From positions 9,926,502 through 9,990,501 of the forward strand of contig NC_062979.1 of the NCBI RefSeq assembly GCF_023078275.1: a stretch of DNA of 64,000 nt, in the 5' to 3' direction. This DNA is from Leguminivora glycinivorella. Taxonomy: Eukaryota > Arthropoda > Insecta > Lepidoptera > Tortricidae. This document shows, piece after piece, positions 55,754 through 64,000 of the stretch (position 1 is the first letter of the stretch; every line of letters begins with the position of its first letter). The position numbers were made by a program, and so were the translations under genes. The notes below the pieces were generated by a model. That model was given only the letters and a program-made list of their open reading frames with translations, did not search any database and was not told where the DNA came from.

Positions 55754-56673
55754 TGTGATACTATACAGCACGACCACGGATGATTTTATTAATTCTGATG
55801 CGGTACAAATTCACGAAAAAAAATGTACTTTTTTGTACTGACGTTTAAAAAAAATGTACCCTTATGATTTTGGAGTTTCGACATAGGGCCCGTGGTCGTG
55901 CTAGGTAGGTACTCCCTGGCACGACCACACTATATTAAATGAGATGTTAAATTTCTGTTGCAGTACAAATTCACGAAAAAAAATGTACTTTTTTGTACTT
56001 ACCCTTTAAAAAAAAATACCCTCATGGTTTCAGAGTTTTGACATGGGGTGTGGTCGTGCTAGATAGGTGGTACTTCCTGGCATGACCACACTATATTTAA
56101 TGATTTTTTAAATTTCTGTAGTGGTACAAATTCACGAAAAAAAAATGTACTTTTCTGTACTTACCTTTTTATAAAAAGTACCCTCATGGTTTCGGAGTTT
56201 CGACATGGGTTGTGGTCGTGCTCGATAGGTACTCCCTGCCACGACCGCACTAAGTTTTTGAAGTAATTTACATAGTACAATTTCAAAACACTTGTTTAGT
56301 ATTCATTTGACCATCAAATTAAACATAAATATAGTGTGGTCGTGCCAGGAAGTACCACCTATCTAGCACGACCACACCCCATGTCAAAACTCCGAAACCA
56401 TGAGGGTATTTTTTTTTAAAAGGTAAGTACAAAAAAGTACATTTTTTTTCGTGAATTTGTACTGCAACAGAAATTTAAAATCTCATTAAATATAGTGTGG
56501 TCGTGCCAGGGAGTACCTACCTAGCACGACCCCGGGCCCTATGTCGAAACTCCAAAATCATAAGGGTACATTTTTTTTAAACGTCAGTACAAAAAAGTAC
56601 ATTTTTTTTCGTGAATTTGTACCGCATCAGAATTAATAAAATCATCCGTGGTCGTGCTGTATAGTATCACACA
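55754..56673. mobile_element. 920 bp palindromic element with 8 bp target duplication
   Basis: Arms of over 400 bp are near-perfect reverse complements: TGTGATACTATACAGCACGA at the left and TCGTGCTGTATAGTATCACA at the right. Each arm contains tandem sub-units marked by GTGGTCGTGCTAG and AATTCACGAAAAAAAATGTA. GCCTGAAG is duplicated (55746-55753, 56674-56681); the left terminal repeat has the single-copy site. Eight-base duplications occur in hAT elements, but these termini are not typical, so the class is open. Confidence 0.85.
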
Positions 56674-56993
56674 GCCTGAAGAGCTATCTATCTACAAACT
56701 AACCCCCTTTTTGTTTTGTTTCTTGTCCCTAGCTAAACCCCCCGTTCCCCAATACTGCTAATAGACCATAACTTCTCGATCTTTCTAATGTTTTATCGAA
56801 ACACCGAGCAGTTGCTAACTTTTATAAGAAATAAGTAAGTCAAACTTTTCTAAGCTTTAGACTTTCCATCAGTGGACGGCGCTCGCATGCCACTGGGCCC
56901 TATAACAAACCTATACTTTTTATTCCAAAGAATAGTTTGTTTCCCTATCCAACTCGATAGAATTTACCTTGAAAAACCAGTTAGCAACACTAA

Positions 56994-57157
56994 GGCTTCC
57001 CACAGACAGTCTTAAAAATTCATAATCTTAAAAAAAATTTGTATGCAAATTGACACTGACAGATCTGTCAGTGTCTTGTCAGTGTCAGTTTGAACTGTCA
57101 GATTGCATACAAGTTTTTTTTAAGATTATGAATTTTTAAGACTGTCTGTGGGAAGCC
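56994..57157. mobile_element. 164 bp Harbinger-type MITE
   Basis: Inverted ends GGCTTCCCACAGACAGTCTT and AAGACTGTCTGTGGGAAGCC extending about 50 bp; TAA duplicated at 56991-56993 and 57158-57160. Empty site CACTAAGTGTCC in the left terminal repeat. Confidence 0.88.
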
Positions 57158-58587
57158 TAAGTGTCCCGAAGCCACACCGAAAAATCAGAAATTGCTACCA
57201 CAATTATTAATTTCACTCAAATAAATTAAGTAATAAGAGTTTTAATAAATTACCAGTTTTACCACGTATTTTAAGATAGTAAGCACCACATTTAAAGTCC
57301 ATTTAAACCATATAAATAGTAGTAGTTAAATTATTTCTCCACAATACACGTTGACCAATTATATTCCAAGACCAATCATAAAAGAACTCTACTTTCATAG
57401 AAATAGTGTGTGACTTTACCCTAATCCTATCGTTTTCCCTACTCTAGCATATCTGAAACACAGACCATCACTTACCATAGATCTTGTGTTCAGAATATGT
57501 ACAAGTGTATCCCTACTAGAACTGTACAGTTCAGCCAGCGAAGCTGAGATAGGCAACCTATAGGCTTGAGTTCTGATCCCCCCCTCTGCTTTTGCCCGCG
57601 GGCTAGGGTAGCAGAGAGTAGATCGCCCTATCCGTGTATATATCCAGTATTCTAGGACACACCAGTACCAGCCACATGGGAGACCCAGCTGCGATCAAAC
57701 TTTACTTAGATATGGATCAATCACAACCGAAATCCCCAGCGACCAACGCCAGCATGAACCAGAGCACCGAGTAAATAAATATATATATATATATATAGGA
57801 CCCCAGCCTCAAATACTGCCGACTTCAGTGAGCAAGGATTACTCCTAATGTCTTTCGTCAATCGTGAAAGTCCTCACTTCCATCTAACAGTTGGACTCTT
57901 TGAGACCGGTGAGAAAATACGCTTTTGTAAGTATAAAAAAGCGTCCAAGCCTCCACTTGGAACAAAAAGACCCCTAAACGCCTTATGTTTAACAGCCGCA
58001 AGGTATAAAGCGCTTAGCCGGACAACAGTCTGTCACAAACAATGATCTGGCTTATAACTTTCACAAAATAACCCCATGGAAAATTACTAAATTCAATTTT
58101 ACTGACCAACTAAACAAACGAGTGAAGTTTCCTTTACGTGCTATAATCTAAGCTTAGTTTTGCAAGAATTACTCCCTACAAAACCAAACACAGACTTATC
58201 TCCAAGCACCAGCCATACATCGACCCAGTCTTTGTATTGCTTGACGGCACTCATGAAACAAAGCACAGAAAACTTCACTATACACCTTAATTGAAATGTA
58301 ACACTACACTATAAATAGAACACTAAATTAACCTCACAACTGACGGTAAAGCAATTCCACCACAGGTCTAAGTCCAACTGTACGACGATATTGTCCCCGC
58401 ACAATCAAACAGAGACACAATTTCAATGTTTACAATCACTTAGAATAATTTCCAAGTAAAAACAAACAGAGAAATAATAGCAGAACAACTTCACTCACCA
58501 GTATAACACACGAAAGCCAGAGACACTGTTAGTCTTGTAGATATTTTAAGAATGACGCGCGTCGGCTCGCTTCGACCCTTTTATAGC

Positions 58588-59013
58588 CTCTATCTCCGAC
58601 TTAAATCCGACATCCGACATCCGACATATCTCCGACCTATCTCCGACATCCGACATATCTCCGACCTAAATCCGACCTATCTCCGACATCCGACATATCT
58701 CCGACCTAAATCCGACCTATCTCCGACATCCGACATATCTCCGACCTAAATCCGACCTATCTCCGACATCCGACATATCTCCGACCTATCTCCGACCTAT
58801 CTCCGACATCCGACATATCTCCGACCTATCTCCGACATCCGACATATCTCCGACCTATCTCCGACCTATCTCCGACATCCGACATATCTCCGACCTATCT
58901 CCGACCTATCTCCGACATCCGACATATCTCCGACCTATCTCCGACCTATCTCCGACATCCGACCTATCTCCGACGTATCTCCGACATCCGACCTATCTCC
59001 GACTTATCTCCAA
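58588..59013. repeat. Minisatellite in right terminal repeat
   Basis: Same units as 48190-48610. Phase of the repeats and some unit insertions differ (an extra TATCTCCGACC in the middle). Confidence 0.85.
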
Positions 59014-59682
59014 CTAGGCGGCTATTAAATCGCGCACATAAGAAAAAGATCATAAATGCTTTGTTTACTAAGTCATACGCCCTACGTAATAAAGTTCACG
59101 ATCATCACGCGGACGTTCGCTTATCAACACGTGCAGATTGCAGCTGTTTTAGAGAGAGACAGAGCTATTGGTATTGATACCTATGTAGTCCAATAGTGGA
59201 GTGTTCCGTAAATATTTTTACGTAAATATTATTTTGTGAAAGACTGTTTAAATCAATTTAGTAAGTGACTTCGCAATGAAAGATCACATTTGTTATTAAT
59301 TGTTACATTGAATGATATATTCAGGAAGCATAATAATCAATATTAGTCATTATTACCTCTCTGACTTGTAATTGGAACCAAGACATAATATCGGAACGCT
59401 ATGCAGTTGACAACTGTCAATGTCAGTATTTCGTCCATGTGAACGTAGTTTGTTGATAAATACGTTTTTCCAACCTGTTTTACATTAAATAATAGTGAAT
59501 TTTATCAGTGATGACGTAACTAAACATGTGATTAACCATCAAAGATATTATTTGTTAAAATATTCAATGAAATCCCGAAGGAAATATGCACCAAAAAGTT
59601 GGTCAAGGAAAAGTTGATTCGCCGTAAGTTTTATATGTAATAACGAGTCCATTTCCTCGTCATAGACGCTTGTTCTGTTACA

Positions 59683-61742
59683 CTTTCATGCGGGGGCTTC
59701 GCCCCCCGAGCCCCCCTTTTTTGCTCTGAAAGGTCACAAGAAAACGCTAACCCAACTTATTTTAAATACTACGTTAATCATTCTTTTATGTGGGGGGCTT
59801 CGCCCCCCGAACCCCCCTTTGTTTGCTCTTAAAGGTCACAAGAAAACGCTAACCCAACTTATCTTAAATACAACGTTGATCATTCTTTTATGCGGGGGGC
59901 TTCGCCCCCCGAGCCCCCCTTTGTTTGCTCTGAAATGTCACAAGAAAACGCTAACCCAACTTATTTTAAATACTACCTTAATCTTTCTTTTATGCGGGGG
60001 CTTCGCCCCCCGAGCCCCCCTTTGTTTGCTCTTAAAAGTCACAAGAAAACGCTAACCCAACTTATTCTAAATACTTCGTTGATCTTTCTTTCATGCGAGG
60101 GGCTTCGCCCCCCGATGCCCCCTTTTCTTTACTCTTAAGGATCACAAGAAAACTTAACCCAACTTATTTTAAAAACAACGTTGATCTTTCTTTTATGCGG
60201 GGGCCTCGCCCCCCCAGCCCCCTTTGTTTGCTCTTAAAGGTCACAAGAAAACGCTAACCCAACTTATTTTAAATACAACGTTGATCTTTCTTTTATGCGG
60301 GGGGCTTCGCCCCCCGAGCCCCCCTTTGTTTACTCTGAAAGGTCACAAAAAAACGCTTACCCAACTTATTTTAAATACTACGTTAATCTTTCTTTTATGC
60401 GGGGGGCTTCGCCCTCCGAGCCCCCCTTTGTTTGCTCTTAAAGGTTACAAGAAAACGCTAACCCAACTTATCTTAAATACAACGTTGATCTTTCTTTTAT
60501 GCGCGGGGCTTCGCCCCCCGAGCCCCCCTTTGTTTGCTCTTAAAGGTCACAAGAAAACGCTATCCCAACTTATTTTAAATACTACGTTAATATTTCTTTT
60601 ATGCGGGGGGCTTCGCCCTCCGAGCCCCCCTTTGTTTGCTCTTAAAGGTTACAAGAAAACGCTAACCCAACTTATCTTAAATACAACGTTGATCTTTCTT
60701 TTATGCGCGGGGCTTCGCCCCCCGAGCCCCCTTTGTTTGCTCTTAAAGGTCACAAGAAAACGCTATCCCAACTTATTCTAAATACTACGTTGATCTTTCT
60801 TTCATGCGGGGGGCTTCGCCCCCTGAGGCCCCCTTTTCTTTACTCTTAAGGATCACAAGAAAACCTTAACCCAACTTATTTTAAATACAACGTTGATCTT
60901 TCTTTTATGCGGGGGCTTCGCCCCCCGAGCCCCCCTTTGTTTGCTCTTAAAGGTCACAAGAAAACGTTTACCCAACTTATTTTAAATACTACGTTAATCT
61001 CGATTTTATGCGGGGGGCTTCGCCCCCGAGCCCCTTTTCGTTACTCTTAAGGGTAACAAGATAACCCTAACCCAACTTATTTTAAATACAACGTTTATTT
61101 TTCTTTTATGTGGGGGCTTCGCCCCCCGAGCCCCCCTTTGTTTGCTCTTAAAGGTCACAAGAAAACGCTAACCCAACTTATCTTAAATACTACGTTGATC
61201 TTTCTTTCATGCGGTGGGCTTCGCCCCCCGAGCCCCTCTTTGTTTGCTCTGAAGTCACAAGAAAACGCTATCCCAACTTATTTTAAATACTACGTTAATC
61301 TTTCTTTTATGCGGGGGGCTTCGCCCCTCGAACCCCCCTTTGTTTACTCTTAAAGGTCACAAGAAAACGCTAACCCAACTTATCTTAAATACTACGTTGA
61401 TCTTTCTTTCATGCGGGGGCTTCGCCCCCGAGCCCCCTTTGTTTGCTCTGAAAGGTCACAAGAAAACGCTATCCCAACTTATTTTAAATATTACGTTAAT
61501 CTTTCTTTTATGCGGGGGGCTTCGCCCCCCGAGCCCCCCTTTGTTTGCTCTTAAAGGTCACAAGAAAACGCCTACCCAACTTATCTTAAATACTACGTTG
61601 ATCTTTCTTTCATGCGGGGGGTTTCGCCCCCCGAGCCCCCCTTTGTTTGCTTTGAAAGGTCACAAGAAAACGCTAACCCAACTTTTTTTAAATACTACGT
61701 TGATCTTTCTTTCATGCTTCCCCCCTCGAGCCCCCCCCTTTT
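59683..61742. repeat. About 102 bp satellite array, right part (about 20 units)
   Basis: Same unit as 43243-45943. Several multi-unit blocks are repeated between the two parts, for example a unit with GCGCGGGGCTTCGCC preceded by one with GCTTCGCCCTCCGAG, showing higher-order amplification. The last unit is degraded (CTTCCCCCCTCGAGC) and passes into the 120 bp array. Confidence 0.9.
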
Positions 61743-61749
61743 TCTGTTC

Positions 61750-62495
61750 TTATCTTCCGGCACCATCATCAGGCCTTGAAACCTAATCGTAGTTATAGTT
61801 CATTACAAGACTTTTCTAAGAAGCCCAAAAACAGCTATGATACGATGTTCCATCATGTAGTTCCAGTTCATATCTTCCGGCTCCATTATCAGACCTTGAA
61901 ACCTAATCGTAGTCAAAGTTCATTACAAGACTTTTCTAAGAAGCCCAAAAACAGCTATGATACGATGTTCCATCATGTAGTTCCAGTTCATACCTTCCGG
62001 CTCCATCATCAGACCTTGAAACCTAATCGTAGTCAAAATTCATTACAAGACTTTTCTAAGAAGCCCAAAAACAGCTATGACACGATGTTCCATCATGTAG
62101 TTCCAGTTCATATCTTCCGGCTCCATCATCAGACCTTGAAACCTAATTGTAGTCAAAGTTCATTACAAGGCTTTCCTAAGAAGCCCAAAAACAGCTATGA
62201 TACGATGTTCCATCATGTAGTTCCAGTTCATATCTTCCGGCTCCATCATCAGACCTTGAAACCTAATCGTAGTCAAAGTTCATTACAAGACTTTTCTAAG
62301 AAACCCAAAAACAGCTATGATACGATGTTCCATCATGTAGTTCCAGTTCATATCTTTCGGCTTCATCATCAGACCTTGAAACCTAATTGTAGTCAAAGTT
62401 CATTACAAGCCTTTTCTAAGAAACCCAAAAACGGCTATGATACGATGTTCCATCATGTAGTTCCAGTTCATATCTTCCGACTCCATCATCAGATC
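61750..62495. repeat. 120 bp tandem array, about 6.2 units
   Basis: Unit: TTCCGGCTCCATCATCAGAC, CTTGAAACCTAATCGTAGTC, AAAGTTCATTACAAGACTTT, TCTAAGAAGCCCAAAAACAG, CTATGATACGATGTTCCATC, ATGTAGTTCCAGTTCATATC. Units differ at few positions. 120 is a multiple of three, which keeps one frame open for 261 codons (61776-62561); the repeating 40-residue peptide shows no recognisable domain. Confidence 0.9.
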
Positions 62496-62559
62496 AGCTC
62501 AACAGTATCATATTATTGTATTGTCATCGGAACTACATATAGCTGCCAATTTTCATTAT

Positions 62560-63450
62560 AGCTGGGGAGTTTATTGAAAAACCTTAAATTTTTTGACCAA
62601 AGCATGAAACTTGGAACAGTTGTTCCTTATATCAAAATAAGCCGATTAAGATCGGGAGCCTTCGGGAGCCTCCCCCCTGGGGCCCGGGAGGGGGGGTCAA
62701 AGTACCGCTTCACCCGGCTTGGTTTTAAAAATTCTAACTTACCCCGTTTAGTTAATAGGTCATGTTTGGTATCGTTTTCGAGTAAACCAATAACGTAGAA
62801 TTCGTTTTTAGTACTAAAATTGTCATTTAATGGTAAATAAAATAAAAAAAAATAAAAAATTTGAAATTTTCATCCATGATTTACATATTCAAGTCATCAT
62901 AAATGATAAACTGTTTGCTTTTTCTATAAATAAAAAATATGACATGATAGCCTATTTAATATAGATTATAAAAAATATAACTTTTATCCACCTTTACTAA
63001 CGTTAAGTTCCACAAAAAAATTACTTTAAGACGCGCGGCGTCGGTACGCCGCGAGCGTAATTTTAAAATGCCTTTATTTTAGAAACTCTATTAGACCCCG
63101 TTTAGCTATTAGGTCATGTTTGATATCGTTTTCGAGTAAATCAATAACGTAGAATTCATTTTTGGTACTAAAATTATAATTTAATGGTAAGTAAAATTTA
63201 AAAAAAATTAAAAATTTCAAATTTTCATCCATGATTTACAAATTCAAGTCATCATAAATGACAAACTGTTAGCTTTTTCTATAAATAAAAAATATGATAT
63301 GAAAGCCTATTTAATATAGATTATAAAAAATATAACTTTTATCCACCTTCACAAACGTTAAGTTCCACAAACAAATTACTTTAAAACGCGCGGCGTCTTG
63401 ACGCCGCGAGCGTAATTTTAAAATACCTCTATTTTAAAAACTCTAAAAGC
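62560..63450 (-). mobile_element. 3' region of mobile element with tandem repeats, copy 3
   Basis: Same as 24548-25625, from GGGGAGTTTATTGAAAAACC to the second GC hairpin (GCGGCGTCTTGACGCCGCG). The third tandem unit is missing: the sequence jumps to AAAAGCCTATGCGTATGTCA. Confidence 0.7.
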
Positions 63451-63910
63451 CTATGCGTATGTCACCAAACACCCAGACAAGTTTGGTGAAAACTTCCTTC
63501 ACGAACTGCTTGGTGTCTGATGACCATGGTCCAAATGTTTCAAATGCAATTGCCGCAAATATGTAGTTGTTTTTTAAAAATGCATATTTGCCCGTTTAAA
63601 CTGGGCGTTTTGCAGCAGCAGTCCCTGGTTTCTGGGCCGAGCGTTAGACGTTGCACGGAGCCAAGGTATCCACACAGGTCACGCCCCACGCCAAGGGGCG
63701 TCCCAGAAACCAAGGCAAAAGCGAGCAACCATCAGGCCGCTTTCCGTCTGCTGCTGACAAGCCGACAGGTTCGAGGGTTGTCGGTATGTTCGCTGTGCCT
63801 AGAGCCTTGCGGATTAAATCGTTAAGTGCAGCGTGTCACAATCTTCGGCCAGCAATAAACTGGCAGTGGAGTCCGTGGTGTCCTAATGCGTCGGCAGCAA
63901 GGGTGTGGTT
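63450..63910 (-). pseudogene. ORF relic with RPDG/TCVDT motif, copy 2
   Basis: Collinear with 25630-26090 and sharing its internal stop codons, so both descend from an already inactive source. Motifs LNDLIRKALGTANIPTTLEP, GKRPDGCSLLPW and WGVTCVDTLAP are intact on the minus strand. Confidence 0.55.
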
Positions 63911-63949
63911 GGCATGTCTTTAGCCCGTCTTAGACAAATGGCAGTATAT

Positions 63950-64000
63950 GATGAAATAAGGCAGCCTCGGAAGGAGGTATGTTCTCCAAGTGTCGATCTT
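63950..64000 (-). pseudogene. Start of SEAAL-type ORF relic, cut by window end
   Basis: Minus strand reads ...IPPSEAA, matching the frame at 26785-26815 on the other strand. It shows that the two relic types are neighbours in one mobile element. Confidence 0.4.

Larger units (their letters stand above)
45944..59682. mobile_element. 13.7 kb non-coding element with about 4 kb terminal direct repeats (LARD-like)
   Basis: Terminal direct repeats 45944-49934 and 55247-59682 each begin TGTAACTAAACC and end TTCTGTTACA, so the element has TG...CA ends and short inverted TGTAAC/GTTACA. CTTT flanks it on both sides (45940-45943, 59683-59686; ACTTT if the shared A is counted). It sits inside one satellite array, which resumes on the other side. 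After removal of secondary insertions the repeats are about 3.34 kb and I find only about half a dozen substitutions, so insertion was recent. No gag, protease, RT, RNase H or integrase is encoded. Large retrotransposon derivatives (LARDs, described from grasses) have this layout. Confidence 0.75.
55247..59682. repeat. Right terminal direct repeat of the 13.7 kb element
   Basis: Aligns with 45944-49934 apart from two insertions (55754-56673 and 56994-57157), the missing 658 bp segment, and small changes in simple repeats. Ends TTCTGTTACA immediately before satellite sequence CTTTCATGCGGG. Confidence 0.8.

Noticed and set aside
45944..59682. Simple segmental (tandem) duplication instead of a mobile element
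   Set aside because: TG...CA termini with inverted TGTAAC/GTTACA, a 4-5 bp flanking duplication and insertion within a satellite array favour integration. Not fully excluded because no primer site or polypurine tract was found.
61776..62561. 261-codon frame of 40-residue repeats
   Set aside because: Produced by the 120 bp tandem period. Kept as a repeat, with the coding possibility noted as a finding.

Overview
This is eukaryotic nuclear DNA, almost certainly from a moth or butterfly. Genes are AT-rich and split by GT-AG introns. The two recognisable gene families are insect-type. Most of the rest is repeat families I associate with Lepidoptera: retroelements starting CTTTTGCCCGCGGCTTCGC, a tRNA-derived SINE, TTA/TAA- and TA-flanked MITEs, and LINE tails. 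There is no operon, CRISPR array, rRNA gene or tRNA gene. Exon boundaries were read by hand from reading frame, phase and splice sites; no database search was possible.

1-3.5 kb: the 3' half of Sex comb on midleg (Scm, Polycomb group), + strand. It comprises the end of an MBT repeat, a SLED-type domain and a C-terminal SAM domain split over two exons. 3.5-11.2 kb: 3' UTR or intergenic DNA, then nested repeats.

11.5-38.7 kb: two tandem paralogous organic cation transporter genes (SLC22/Orct-like, major facilitator superfamily), both + strand. Copy A has four coding exons (11524-20227), with a tiny first exon 6.8 kb upstream of the second. Copy B has three recognised coding exons (30669-35938) and no visible first exon. 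The duplication includes 3' flanks, so copy A acts as an 'empty site' that dates several insertions in copy B, including a 2.28 kb foldback element inside a copy B intron. Between the genes lies a roughly 7 kb inverted structure (22.95-29.88 kb) built from relics of mobile-element ORFs.

39.2-43.05 kb: a nested 3.8 kb inverted-repeat element containing a 5'-truncated LINE reverse transcriptase. 43.2-61.7 kb: a satellite array of a unit of about 102 bp with a GGGGGGCTTCGCCCCCC hairpin. It is split by a 13.7 kb element (45944-59682) with long terminal direct repeats of 4.0 and 4.4 kb that begin TGTAAC, end GTTACA and are flanked by CTTT. This element encodes no protein I can find. Its 5.3 kb internal region instead carries what reads as a spliced, polyadenylated non-coding transcription unit. 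It is the most unusual object in the window. 61.75-62.5 kb: a 120 bp tandem array. 62.56-64 kb: another copy of the mobile-element 3' region also seen at 24.5-26.1 kb.
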